Positions 54,559 to 63,793 of a DNA stretch of 64,000 nt are shown piece after piece. Position 1 is the first letter of the stretch; each line of letters starts with the position of its first letter. The DNA comes from JACKAF01 sp041391485 (lineage in GTDB: Bacteria > Bdellovibrionota > FAC87 > UBA2466 > JACKAF01). Below the pieces are notes generated by a model, which ran no database searches, was not told where the DNA came from, and saw only the letters and a program-made list of their open reading frames with translations. The position numbers and the translations under genes are program-made. The DNA lies in NCBI GenBank assembly GCA_041391485.1, contig JAWKNY010000019.1, positions 1 to 64,000 on the forward strand, given 5' to 3'.

Positions 54559-55591
54559 GTTTGGCCGAATACAAATTGCCGCCGGGGCTGCCTCCGGACT
54601 GAGGTTTTTTGTCGGGCCGCGCTGCTGATTTGAAACGAAGATAAAAGTACGAACCTAAGCAGTTGAAAAGGATCAAGTGCACCTGCAAAAGCGTACACAA
54701 GGTCCCTCCCTGCTCCGGATTTTGGACTCCTAACCAGGAGAACAAAGTAAAAAACGCGACTTGCCCTACCCCAATCCCTCCGGGCAAAAGCGGGATGGCC
54801 GAAACGGTCAAGCCTACCGGGACAATGAAAAAGTAATGGGCAAGGGTAATATCAATGCCCATCGCCATTCCGTGTATGGCCCAAAGCGAAGACAAGAGCA
54901 TCACGTTCATAAACGAGAGAACAACCGCTTTAAACATGGTCGGGAGTTCATTTCGGTAAAGCAAAAGGGCATCCAGAATTTTGCCCACAAACTTTACTCC
55001 CCTAAAAAATTCCATCAGCCGCGAAACCTGCGAAATTTTCACCCGAGTGGAGAGGAAAAACAGGCCGCCAAACAGAAGGGTCGCTCCGGTGAAAGCCCAA
55101 AGCGAGTAAGCCAGCAACTTGAGCTCGGGGCGCCCGACGAGCCACTCATTGAAGATCAACAAGGTGGCAGCGGCAGAGAAAACAATAATGGTGAGCCCGA
55201 TGACGCGATCCAATAGCACGGTAAAAATGGCTTTGGTTTTTCTTTGCGGCTCCTGTCCCGCTACGTACCAGGCCTTGATGAGATCCCCCCCGACTGAACC
55301 CGGCATGAAGGTATTGAAAAAGTTGCCGATCATCGTAAGAGAGAAGAGCTCTTTGAAGGACAAGCTCAAACCCTGGGCCCGCACCAAAAGGTGCCACCGC
55401 GAAACGATGACGACCGTCATCAGGGTATAAGCCACCAAACTCAATCCCAGATTAACCGGCTTAAAGACCACTTCGCCCAGAGCCGCAAAATCGACCATGT
55501 TGGAGCGCAACACATAGACCACGAGGCCCAGTCCTACTATCAGCTTAAGCGCAAACTTAAGCCTATCCGCCACTTTCTTATCTAACTTCAT
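54551..55591 (-). CDS. UPF0104/LPG-synthase-TM-type flippase-like membrane protein
   Basis: A 346-residue protein with about eight membrane helices of the family that includes the transmembrane domain of lysyl-phosphatidylglycerol synthase (MprF) and stand-alone homologues. The block IGNFFNTFMPGSVGGDLIKA is diagnostic, and LPGGIGVGQVAFFTLFSWLG is the second conserved block. It has no aminoacyl-transferase domain, so a lipid or polyprenyl-linked substrate flip is the likely role. It precedes recO and is divergent from the ugd gene. Confidence 0.88.
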   Translation of the reverse strand: MKLDKKVADRLKFALKLIVGLGLVVYVLRSNMVDFAALGEVVFKPVNLGLSLVAYTLMTVVIVSRWHLLVRAQGLSLSFKELFSLTMIGNFFNTFMPGSVGGDLIKAWYVAGQEPQRKTKAIFTVLLDRVIGLTIIVFSAAATLLIFNEWLVGRPELKLLAYSLWAFTGATLLFGGLFFLSTRVKISQVSRLMEFFRGVKFVGKILDALLLYRNELPTMFKAVVLSFMNVMLLSSLWAIHGMAMGIDITLAHYFFIVPVGLTVSAIPLLPGGIGVGQVAFFTLFSWLGVQNPEQGGTLCTLLQVHLILFNCLGSYFYLRFKSAARPDKKPQSGGSPGGNLYSAKHA

Positions 55592-55757
55592 GAACGCCCC
55601 ATCGCGCTAAGTGCCTCAATTGACTTCAATATGGCCCCAGTTTAGAGTCGATTTGATAGTCTCACAAACGAAAAATCGGCTTTCCGGAACCTTTCCGGAC
55701 AAGAAACCAAACGTAGAGAAATCATAAGATCGGTAAGATAGGCAACAAGGAGTCGGC

Positions 55758-57065
55758 ATGAGAATTTGCGTTGTCGGAACTGGGTACGTCGGGCTAGTGG
55801 CGGGCGCGTGTTTTTCGGACGTCGGCAACCACGTTAGCTGTTTGGACATCGATCAGAAAAAGATCGATAGGCTCAACGCCGGAGAAGTCCCCATTTTCGA
55901 ACCTGGACTGGACGAGATCGTTGAGCGAAACACCAAGGCCGGTAGGTTGCACTTCACGAGCAACCCCGCTGAGGCAATTGGGAGTTCCCGCGTCATCTTT
56001 CTTGCGGTAGGAACCCCCTCCAGCCCCGACGGCGATCTGGATCTGCGATTCGTGCTGGCGGCGGCAGAATCCGTCCGAGACCACCTGAAAGAAGAAGCTT
56101 TCGTGGTGCTCAAGAGCACGGTACCGGTGGGAACGGCCGACAAGGTCCGGGCCATCTTAAAAACCGGCAGGTTCAAAACCGAAGTCGTCTCCAACCCGGA
56201 GTTCCTAAAAGAAGGGACGGCCATCAATGACTTTTTGAGACCCGAGCGCGTCGTCATCGGCTGTGAATCAGACGCGGCCAAACGCGTCATGAATGAGTTG
56301 TACGCTCCATTCTTGAGATCCGGGAATCCGATTTTCTTCATGGGCAATCGATCGGCTGAACTCGCCAAGTACGCCGCCAACGCTTTTCTCGCAACCAAGA
56401 TATCCTTCATTAACGATCTCGCGATGCTCGCCGAGAAAACGGGCGGAGATATCCACGATATTCGTCGAGTTCTGGTGACGGACTCGCGCATCGGCCACAA
56501 GTTCCTCTATCCGGGCTGCGGTTACGGCGGTTCCTGTTTCCCCAAAGACGTCAAAGCTATCATCAAGTTGGGTGAGCAAGTGGAACATCCCCTACAGATT
56601 TTTGCCGCCGCTCATGATGTCAACGAAAAGCAAAAACGCGTCGTTTTGGACAAGATCAAAAAACACTACCACTCCAAACTCGAGGGGAAAGTGTTTGCGA
56701 TTTGGGGCACAGCTTTCAAGCCGATGACCGACGACATGCGTGAGGCACCCGCCGTTACCCTGATTGAGGGGCTTTTGGCAGCGGGAGCCTCCGTGCGGAC
56801 TTACGATCCGGTGGCTGCGGATGAAGCCAAAAAGTTGTTCGGTCAGAAGATCACCATCTGCAAAGATGCCTACGAAGCCGTCCACAAGGCGGACGGACTT
56901 GCCATCATGACCGAGTGGAACGAGTTTCGCTCGCCGGACTTCGAAATGCTCAAAGCGGAACTGAACCAACCGGTCATCTTTGACGGTAGAAATCTCTACA
57001 ACCCCGAGAGTATGCAGTACAATGGGATCACTTACTATTGTATCGGTACACCGGACCCGAGCTAA
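55758..57065 (+). CDS. ugd: UDP-glucose 6-dehydrogenase
   Basis: Oxidises UDP-glucose twice with NAD to UDP-glucuronate. The 435-residue protein has the N-terminal Rossmann motif CVVGTGYVGLVAGACFSDVG, the substrate segment VVSNPEFLKEGTAINDFLRP, the catalytic cysteine in YPGCGYGGSCFPKDVKAI, and the C-terminal FAIWGTAFKPMTDDMREAPA. The start has AAGGAG eight bases upstream. The next gene, 3 bases on, uses its product. Confidence 0.97.
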   Translation: MRICVVGTGYVGLVAGACFSDVGNHVSCLDIDQKKIDRLNAGEVPIFEPGLDEIVERNTKAGRLHFTSNPAEAIGSSRVIFLAVGTPSSPDGDLDLRFVLAAAESVRDHLKEEAFVVLKSTVPVGTADKVRAILKTGRFKTEVVSNPEFLKEGTAINDFLRPERVVIGCESDAAKRVMNELYAPFLRSGNPIFFMGNRSAELAKYAANAFLATKISFINDLAMLAEKTGGDIHDIRRVLVTDSRIGHKFLYPGCGYGGSCFPKDVKAIIKLGEQVEHPLQIFAAAHDVNEKQKRVVLDKIKKHYHSKLEGKVFAIWGTAFKPMTDDMREAPAVTLIEGLLAAGASVRTYDPVAADEAKKLFGQKITICKDAYEAVHKADGLAIMTEWNEFRSPDFEMLKAELNQPVIFDGRNLYNPESMQYNGITYYCIGTPDPS

Positions 57066-57068
57066 TTC

Positions 57069-58022
57069 ATGAGTGAAAGAAAAGTACCCACGGGACGCTA
57101 TTTGGTCACGGGAGGAGCCGGCTTTATAGGCTCCCATCTTTGCGAAACCTTGCTGCGATCGGGTAATGAAGTCGTCGCCGTAGACAACCTCATCACCGGC
57201 AATCTTCGAAACTTAAAGAGTTTTGAAAACAATCCCAAGTTCGAGCTGGTGAAGCAGGACATCACGGAGAAATTTGAAATCGGTGGCAAACTAGACGGCG
57301 TATTCCACCTCGCCAGTCCCGCAAGTCCGGTCGACTACGCGGAGTTTCCCATCGAAACCCTGCGAGTGGGGGCCTACGGCAGTGATCACGTCCTGGCGAT
57401 CGCCAAGAAGCAGAACTGTAGAGTTCTAGTAGCATCGACGTCAGAAGTTTACGGGGATCCGCAGCAGCACCCGCAGAAAGAATCCTATTGGGGGAACGTA
57501 AACCCGATCGGGCCGCGAAGCTGCTACGACGAATCCAAACGCTTTCTCGAAGCCCTCACGATGGCGTACCACCGCATCTTCGGGGTAGAGACACGGATTA
57601 TCCGAATTTTTAATACTTACGGACCTCGTATGCGCGAAAACGATGGACGCGTCGTCCCCAACTTCTGCATGCAAGCTCTACGTGGCGAACCCATCACCAT
57701 TTATGGTGAAGGAAAACAAACCCGCAGCTTTTGCTATGTTTCGGATCTAGTCGACGGCATTCTGGCGACATTCCTAGGCGCCAGCCACTTGCCTGTGAAT
57801 TTAGGCAACCCGACCGAGTTTACAATCGCCGACTTCGCGAAAAAAATAATCGCCCTCACGGGTTCGCGTTCGCAACTCGTTAACAAGCCACTTCCAGAAG
57901 ATGATCCTCAACTACGCTGCCCCGACATATCCACGGCGCGCACGCAGTTGAACTGGGAGCCCAAGGTTGCTGTTGATGAGGGCCTTGCGAAAACCATCGA
58001 ATACTTCCGTCAACTCGTTTAA
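57069..58022 (+). CDS. uxs: UDP-glucuronate decarboxylase (UDP-xylose synthase)
   Basis: Decarboxylates UDP-glucuronate to UDP-xylose through a 4-keto intermediate. The extended-SDR features are YLVTGGAGFIGSHLCETLL (NAD site), the UXS-typical VFHLASPASPVDYAEFPIET, STSEVYGDPQQHPQKESYWG, the catalytic Tyr-Lys in GPRSCYDESKRFLEALT, and IIRIFNTYGPRMRENDGRVV. The 317-residue length matches bacterial UXS. Together with ugd it makes a two-step UDP-xylose route; no glycosyltransferase that would use it lies next to the pair. Confidence 0.95.
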   Translation: MSERKVPTGRYLVTGGAGFIGSHLCETLLRSGNEVVAVDNLITGNLRNLKSFENNPKFELVKQDITEKFEIGGKLDGVFHLASPASPVDYAEFPIETLRVGAYGSDHVLAIAKKQNCRVLVASTSEVYGDPQQHPQKESYWGNVNPIGPRSCYDESKRFLEALTMAYHRIFGVETRIIRIFNTYGPRMRENDGRVVPNFCMQALRGEPITIYGEGKQTRSFCYVSDLVDGILATFLGASHLPVNLGNPTEFTIADFAKKIIALTGSRSQLVNKPLPEDDPQLRCPDISTARTQLNWEPKVAVDEGLAKTIEYFRQLV

Positions 58023-58172
58023 GCCCTTCTTTTACGCCGTGCATTGAAGCGGGGAAATTTCCATTAGCTGCCCATTCTCGCCCGCGGTATAATAATCTCT
58101 GTCACACCCACGCCATTCTCACAGGAGTTTCGAGAACAACTTTTAATTTATTCGGGGACTTGTAAGACCGTC

Positions 58173-58646
58173 ATGGACAAACGGAAGAAAAAATCCGGTA
58201 AGGATAAAAAAGAAGACGTCATCGATTTAAGCAGCTATCGAAAGAACAAGAACGAAGAACGCATGCGCGAGTATGAACGCATCCTCTTCAATCGAATCCT
58301 TGGCGTCTATAGCTTTGCTGAGAAAAGCGGATTGCACCATGTTGAAGTGGTGGACATCAGCTATTCAGGCCTCCGCTTCAAGGAAGTAAATCCGGAGAAA
58401 CCCTGCCAAATCGGCGACAAGCTCTCGCTTCGCTTTTACTTCACTCCTAGCTCCTATCTTAAACTGGTCATGCAGGTGCAGCGTACCATTCCCTTTCAGG
58501 AAGATGGACGCGAAGGCATCGAGTACGGTTGTGTCCTAGACAAGAAGACTCGGTCCTATCAGGTCATCAAAACCCTGGTCGACTTCATGCACAATTATTC
58601 AGAGCTGGCGGTTCAAGATCACAACCCGCCTATGATTTGGTTTTAG
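58173..58646 (+). CDS. PilZ-like protein
   Basis: A 157-residue cytosolic protein with a Lys-rich N-terminus. The core VEVVDISYSGLRFKEVNPEK carries the DxSxxG signature of PilZ c-di-GMP-binding domains, followed by GDKLSLRFYFTPSSYLKLVM. The RxxxR motif normally just upstream is not clear, so c-di-GMP binding is uncertain. The 3' end overlaps the convergent HAD gene by 17 bases. Confidence 0.75.
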   Translation: MDKRKKKSGKDKKEDVIDLSSYRKNKNEERMREYERILFNRILGVYSFAEKSGLHHVEVVDISYSGLRFKEVNPEKPCQIGDKLSLRFYFTPSSYLKLVMQVQRTIPFQEDGREGIEYGCVLDKKTRSYQVIKTLVDFMHNYSELAVQDHNPPMIWF

Positions 58647-59414
58647 CTTTTACGAGCAGCTCTGAGACTTCCTCAAATCCAAAGCCCTCATGCCGACTGC
58701 ACAGGTATTTCGGCAAATCTTTCATTCGGTCGAAATAGACTTGCACGTTATCCGTACCCACAGAGTGTGAAAAAAAGCCAAACAATGGCTCATCATTCGG
58801 CGAATCCCCCACAAAGACCACCTCGTCGGCCGCAAGCTCTCCCACCAGCTTCTTGGAGAGCAAGAACTCGCAAGCGCCCGCTTGGTGTACTCTCCCATCA
58901 AAAGTTAATGTGTATGTTGCTGAGCTTTGCCGTGACTCCAGGAGTGCCATCCAGGCGCTGAAGAATCTGCTCCACCACGTCGGACGGAAGGTGCAGCGGT
59001 TCCTCAGCAGATATCGATCGCATAATCAAAGAGCCTGTACGGTTGATCTTTCGCCAGGCGCAAATCCGGGTAGTCCTGTTTGAGGTCTTCGAATACAGCG
59101 TGCAAGGTACCGGGCTCGGCGGCTGCGGTGCCGGCCAAGTTCAAAAATTCGATCGACTCGCCCGTACGCAAAGCCACCCCAGCCCCATTCTCAAATATCA
59201 TCGCGTCGAGTGGTAACAGACGCATCAAGCAATCGGCCCACCCGGCTGGCCTGCCGGAGACGACAACGAGCTTTAGGCCTGCGGCGCGGATCGCACACAA
59301 GCTCTGGTAGGTGGACGGCAGTAAAGTACCGTTGGTAGTGATGGTGCCATCCAGATCCGAAAAGATGGCTCGAATACTTGCGGCGGGCAGTTCACTCAGT
59401 TTTTTTGGTTTCAC
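58630..59414 (-). pseudogene. HAD-IIB phosphatase, frameshifted
   Basis: A HAD-superfamily type IIB hydrolase resembling mannosyl-3-phosphoglycerate and sucrose/trehalose phosphatases. The N-terminal half (from 59414) has the nucleophile motif IRAIFSDLDGTITTNGTLLP and LVVVSGRPAGWADCL. It reaches YRLFDYAID near 59010, where the frame breaks. The middle EPLHLPSDVVEQILQRLDGT and LSNIHINF follow in a second frame. The C-terminal half resumes from about 58875 with CEFLLSKKLVGELAADEVVF and the metal motif FVGDSPNDEPLFGFF, ending at 58630. Two or three small indels (near 59006 and 58905-58880) would give about 260 residues. Confidence 0.78.
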
Positions 59415-59492
59415 GCGTTTATCTCACGAGACCGTTGCCGGCTCCTCGATCGCGCCGGCAATTTTTTTCTTCTTTGGCTGCAATTCCTACCA

Positions 59493-60112
59493 TCATCGTA
59501 TCGATGGTCTTGCGGACAAACTCTTCGCGGCTGAATGCCACCAGGTGACCACGACCGGAACTGTCAAAGAGCTTAGCATCCCAAGCAATACGCCCCAGAG
59601 CACAAAGACCACCCGTAAGGCGTCGTCTTCATTCTGAACATCCAACTCTTCGCTACTCATCATGAAGTTTTTAATCTTATTCAAACTCAGCAGTGTCACG
59701 CTCATCAGGCGGGTCAAAGTAGAGGCCTGGATCTGGACCTCTTTCAAACCCTTATAGGAATAGAGAAGCATGTCGAAGTATTCGCCGTAGACCGAGTAAA
59801 AATCGAAGAACTCGGCCGCGATCTCCTGAAGCACCTCACGCACCGGCTCAGCCTTCGTCTGGCGGGCCTTACGCGTACTCTGGCCCAGGAGCTTGTCGAA
59901 CTGCTTGGCACCCTTGAGTGCCAAAGCGGCAAAGATATCTTCCTTGGATTGGAAATAGCGGTAGATGAGCCCGACTGAGATTTCGGCATTCTCCGCCACG
60001 TCCTGAAGGGTGGTATTTAGAAACCCCTTGGACTCAAACAGCCGTCTTGCCGACTCGAGAATCTCATTCGATCGCTGACGTCGTTCTCTTTCTTTCTTTC
60101 TTTAACGCCCAT
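59493..60112 (-). CDS. TetR-family regulator, start out of frame by an AAAG repeat
   Basis: A TetR-type repressor of about 206 residues if repaired. The helix-turn-helix is clear: NEILESARRLFESKGF, then TTLQDVAENAEISVGLIYRY and FQSKEDIFAALALKG. The ligand domain follows to 59493. The only good start (ATG at 60112, MGVKERKK) is in a different frame from the rest, because four AAAG units (60088-60103 on the plus strand) lie between. In the coding frame of the domain a TAA occurs just upstream. One more AAAG unit would join the start to the domain. Without repair, translation could begin only at a non-standard or internal start such as 59999. It is divergent from the sphingolipid genes and is their likeliest regulator by position. 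Confidence 0.8.
60088..60103 (-). repeat. tetranucleotide repeat (AAAG)4 in the TetR start region
   Basis: Four perfect AAAG units (CTTT on the plus strand) in codons 4-9 after the ATG at 60112. Four copies leave the regulator out of frame, and five would put it in frame. Such tracts allow slipped-strand phase variation, but they are also prone to sequencing indels. Confidence 0.85.
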
Positions 60113-60318
60113 TTTTACGGAATCCGATTGGCTGCAACATAGTCAAATCCGCCAAAGCTTTCAACCCACTCCTGTAAGGACTCTTCACAAAGTGAACGCG
60201 TTCAAAAAGAAAATGCACTTTACTAAATTGCTGAATTGACTGCCTTTTTTAAAATTTAATAAAGGGGGCGCGAAAGTTGTCCCGGGCCTACGGCCCCTCC
60301 GAGAGGAACGAAGATTCG

Positions 60319-61624
60319 ATGAGGCTCTACAAAGCGCGATATTTTTACGAAGTGCCGAGAATTTCAATACGCTCAGCAGGCTAAGGCCAGCGGGTGCTAC
60401 CCCTACTTCCGTCCCATTGAAGGGCTGCAAGGCAATAAGGTGGTTTATGACGGACGGCCGATGATCATGATCGGCTCCAATAACTACCTGGGGCTGGCAC
60501 ATGACCCCCGAGTCATCGAGGCCTCTCAGCAAGCCATTTCACAGTTTGGCGTCGGCTGCACGGGTTCGCGCTTTTTGAACGGGAACTCGGTCATCCACGA
60601 GAAACTCGAAGCCGAACTCGCCGAGCTACTCCAGAAAGAAGCGGTTCTCTTACATTCGACAGGCTTCTTTGCCAACCTCGGCACCCTGAATACCCTTTGC
60701 ACGGAAGGCGACTGGATCCTCTGCGATCGCGAGAACCACGCGAGCATCATCGAGGGCTGCCAAAGCTCGGGTGCGAAGACGCTTCCTTTCGCACACAACT
60801 GCATCAAGACACTGCGCCGCCGGCTCCAGCGTGTCCCTGAAGCCGATGCCAAAATGATCATCATGGACGGCGTTTACAGCATGTCCGGCGATATCGCCAA
60901 GCTCCCTGAGATTGTGGGCGTCGCCAAGGAAATGGGCGCCCAGACTTACGTCGATGAAGCGCACGCTCTAGGCGTGCTCGGCCCGCGTGGCGAAGGTACC
61001 GTCGCTCACTTCGGTCTGCAGAAGGACGTGGACCTGATTATGGGGACTTTCTCCAAATCGCTAGGATCCATGGGAGGCTTCATTGCCGGCCCCAAAGACG
61101 TGATCGATTTTCTCCGCCATACCACACGTTGCATGATTTTTACGGCGTCACTCGCTCCCGCGATCGTGGGGGCGGTACGCAAGTCGTTGGAGCTCATGCT
61201 CAGCGAACCGGAACGGCGCGAGCAACTCTGGAAAAATACTCGTAAAATGCACGCAGGCTTCAAGTCGTTGGGCTTTAACATCGGCACCACGCAGACCCCG
61301 GTCGTACCCATTTTGATCGGAAGCGAGACCAAAGCCTTCTTGTTCGCCCACAAACTGCTTGAGGCGGGTATCTTTGTTACACCGGCGGTTTACCCGGCTG
61401 TGAAGTTTGGCCAGGCCATCGTGCGCACGAGCTACACGGCCACGCATACCGAAGATGAGCTGGATTACGTGCTAGAGACCTTTGCCCGTCTAGGAAAGGA
61501 ACTTGGCATTTTTGAGGATGCGGCCTATATAGGGACCACTAATAGCCGAGGTAAGCCTTATAGTGGTTACGATTTCTCTTTGTACCAACAAGAGTCAGCA
61601 AAAGCTGTTCGAGCGGGTTCCTGA
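60319..61624 (+). CDS. spt: serine palmitoyltransferase-like alpha-oxoamine synthase
   Basis: A PLP enzyme that condenses an acyl thioester with an amino acid; here the best match is serine plus palmitoyl-CoA/ACP giving 3-ketosphinganine. Core features: MIMIGSNNYLGLAHDPRVIE, HNCIKTLRRRL, the cofactor Asp-His in TYVDEAHALGVLGPRGEG, the PLP lysine in MGTFSKSLGSMGGFIAGP, and the SPT-like end GIFVTPAVYPAVKFGQAIVR with TSYTATHTEDELD. The family N-terminus reads KCREFQYAQQAKASGCYPYF in the main frame from about 60351. The nearest ATG (60319, MRLYKA) is one frame off, so an indel near 60330 is likely; a GTG at 60440 is an internal alternative. The 3' end overlaps the acyltransferase gene by 62 bases. 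Confidence 0.85.
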
Positions 61625-62681
61625 ACTCCTCCACAGCAATGACCCCCAATACGTGCCCCCGTTTCCCGGCACTATCTCCAAACTCTTGGGCCCGAAGTCA
61701 CCGTTTAAAGACCACGGAGATGTCTTAGGTTTTATCGCCTATAGAGATGGAAAGCCTGTGGGACGCATCGCCGTCATCCACAACCGAACGCACAACAAGT
61801 ACCACAACGACAAGGTTGGATTCTTCGGGTTCTTCGATTCTATTAACGATAAGGAAGTGGCCCAAGCCCTCTTTGACAAAGCCCGCAGCGAGCTGAAAAC
61901 CCGCGGGCTAGAGGCCCTTCGTGGCCCTTACAACCCCAGCATCAACGATGAAGCGGGTCTGCTCGTAGATGGATTTGACTCCACGCCGTTCGTGCTGATG
62001 CCCTACAACCCTCCCTATTATACGGATCTGTACGACGCGGTTGGAATGAAGCAGGCGCGCGACCTCTACGCATTTTATATCTCGGCCACGAACCAAGCCC
62101 CCGAGCGCGTGGAAAAAATCGTGAAGCGTGTAAAGCGATCGACTGGCGTCACCTTGCGCAATGTGAACATCAGCCGTTTGGGCGAAGAACTTAAACTCAT
62201 CCGCGATCTGTACAACAATACCCTTTGTCGAAACTGGGGTTTTTATCCAGTCACGGCAGAAGACTTGGACAACGCCGCAAAAGATCTAAAGCCTATCGTC
62301 GAACCCAACCTGCTCATGATCGCTGAAAAGAATGGACAGGCCGTCGGATTCTCTCTTGCGATTCCGAACATCAATGAGTTCCTTCATAAGACCCGGGGTT
62401 CGGGTCCTGTGATGCGCGCGTTGAAGTTTTTGTGGTTTTTGAAGACTCGTCACCCGCAAGACGCGCGTTTGGCGGCGATGGGCGTGCACCCCGATTTTAG
62501 AAACACCGGAATTGCCGCGCTCTTCTACTACGAGTCCCTCATGCGCGGAAAACAAAAGTACCGCGGAGGCGAACTCTCCTGGGTGGAGGAAACCAATACG
62601 GAACTCATCAAGAGCCTCAAGGTCATGGGCGCCGAGCACTACAAGACCTACCGTATCTTCGAGGCCCCCACACTCCATTAG
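61563..62681 (+). CDS. bcerS: GNAT-family acyltransferase, bacterial ceramide synthase candidate
   Basis: A 372-residue protein of the GNAT-fold type found in bacterial sphingolipid clusters, where it N-acylates the long-chain base. The N-terminal region (FERVPELLHSNDPQYVPPF, then PFKDHGDVLGFIAYRDGKPV) and ALRGPYNPSINDEAGLLVDG are those of this group. The C-terminal GNAT core has AAMGVHPDFRNTGIAALFYY, with the acyl-donor loop in VHPDFRNTG. The start is the GTG at 61563. Its identity depends strongly on lying between the SPT-like and reductase-like genes. It ends 1 base before the reductase start. Confidence 0.8.
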   Translation: MVTISLCTNKSQQKLFERVPELLHSNDPQYVPPFPGTISKLLGPKSPFKDHGDVLGFIAYRDGKPVGRIAVIHNRTHNKYHNDKVGFFGFFDSINDKEVAQALFDKARSELKTRGLEALRGPYNPSINDEAGLLVDGFDSTPFVLMPYNPPYYTDLYDAVGMKQARDLYAFYISATNQAPERVEKIVKRVKRSTGVTLRNVNISRLGEELKLIRDLYNNTLCRNWGFYPVTAEDLDNAAKDLKPIVEPNLLMIAEKNGQAVGFSLAIPNINEFLHKTRGSGPVMRALKFLWFLKTRHPQDARLAAMGVHPDFRNTGIAALFYYESLMRGKQKYRGGELSWVEETNTELIKSLKVMGAEHYKTYRIFEAPTLH

Positions 62682-62682
62682 C

Positions 62683-63687
62683 ATGAAGATCTTGCTCACA
62701 GGTGCGACCGGTTTTGTCGGCAGAAACTACCTGCTGCGCTTGTTGAAAGACGATACCTACGACGAAATTTTGGTTCCGGTGCGGTCTCCTGAAAAGCTCG
62801 AACAACAGTTGCGCGAAGAGGGCATCGAGCAAATTCCCGCGCGTCTAAAGATCCAAAAAGCCAGTGCGCCCGACTGGGGAAACTACACGTGGGAAGTCGA
62901 GCACGTGGTTCACAGTGCCGGCGTGGTCATGGCACCGAGTCCCGAGGAGTACGACAGCGTCAACGTGGAAGGGACGCTCAACTTGCTCGCTAAACTCGTC
63001 CGCCCCGAAAAGATTTTGATCCTTTCCTCGCATGCGGCCGCGGGCCCGTGTGCCCCGCCCATCGAAGTACGAGAAGAGCAACACGCCGATGCGCCCGTCA
63101 CCTGGTATGGGCGGTCCAAGCTAAAAATGGAAAAGGAGGCCCGACAGAAGTACCCCCACTTGCCCTGTCTGTACCTGCGGCCTCCGATGATTTTAGGTCC
63201 CCGGGATTCGGCCTCGCTGCCGCTTTTTGTGCTCGGCAAACAGTGGCTTCAGGTAAAGCCTGGCCTCAGGGAAAAGCTGTACAGCTACATCGCGGTGGAG
63301 GACCTGCTCTCCGCCATCCAGGCGGCTCTGGTGGCGCCGGGGAGCTGGTCGGACTCCCCACACCAGCACTACTTCGTTTGCGCGCCTATACCGGTCAGCG
63401 ACCGCTCGTTGATATGCGGAGCCGCGGCCACCTTTGAAAAGCCGGGCCGTATCGTCCCGATCCCGCTCTTTGTCGTACGCGCCCTGTCAACGGTGGTGGG
63501 GCTCGTCCCGTCCTGGAGTCGCAAGATTCCCAATCTTTCGCCCGATCGAGCGCGAGAAATCTGGCCGGACCGTTGGGTCATCTCCCCCGCCGCCTTCGAG
63601 AAACGCTTCGGCTGGACCGCCGCGCAGGATCTACCCACGACCCTCGCAGCCGCGAGCCACTGGTACCAGCAGGCCGGTCTCCTCTAG
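62683..63687 (+). CDS. cerR: NAD(P)-dependent epimerase-type reductase, ceramide/ketosphinganine reductase candidate
   Basis: A 334-residue extended SDR. The nucleotide site is LLTGATGFVGRNYLLRLL, the active-site Tyr-Lys is in VTWYGRSKLKMEKEARQ, and LYLRPPMILGPRDSASLPLF is a typical substrate-domain block. In Caulobacter a protein of this type (CerR) reduces the 3-keto group during ceramide synthesis; the same gene trio occurs here in one operon. The ATG at 62683 follows the acyltransferase stop directly; a longer frame exists but shadows that gene. The C-terminal part shows a hydrophobic helix (FVVRALSTVVGLVPSW) that may dock to the membrane. Confidence 0.82.
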   Translation: MKILLTGATGFVGRNYLLRLLKDDTYDEILVPVRSPEKLEQQLREEGIEQIPARLKIQKASAPDWGNYTWEVEHVVHSAGVVMAPSPEEYDSVNVEGTLNLLAKLVRPEKILILSSHAAAGPCAPPIEVREEQHADAPVTWYGRSKLKMEKEARQKYPHLPCLYLRPPMILGPRDSASLPLFVLGKQWLQVKPGLREKLYSYIAVEDLLSAIQAALVAPGSWSDSPHQHYFVCAPIPVSDRSLICGAAATFEKPGRIVPIPLFVVRALSTVVGLVPSWSRKIPNLSPDRAREIWPDRWVISPAAFEKRFGWTAAQDLPTTLAAASHWYQQAGLL

Positions 63688-63716
63688 TTCCCCCAAAAGA
63701 TGACAAAAATTGTCTC

Positions 63717-63745
63717 TTGATATCAAATACTTAAATTCATATAAT
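63717..63745 (+). promoter_or_regulatory. near-consensus sigma70-type promoter
   Basis: TTGATA (63717-63722), a 17-base spacer and consensus TATAAT (63740-63745). It precedes the partial gene at 63794 by about 50 bases, in an AT-rich gap after the sphingolipid operon. Confidence 0.75.
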
Positions 63746-63793
63746 GCGGCGTTCCATAACACTTATCCCAAAACTTGTAGCTAGGAGTGATTC

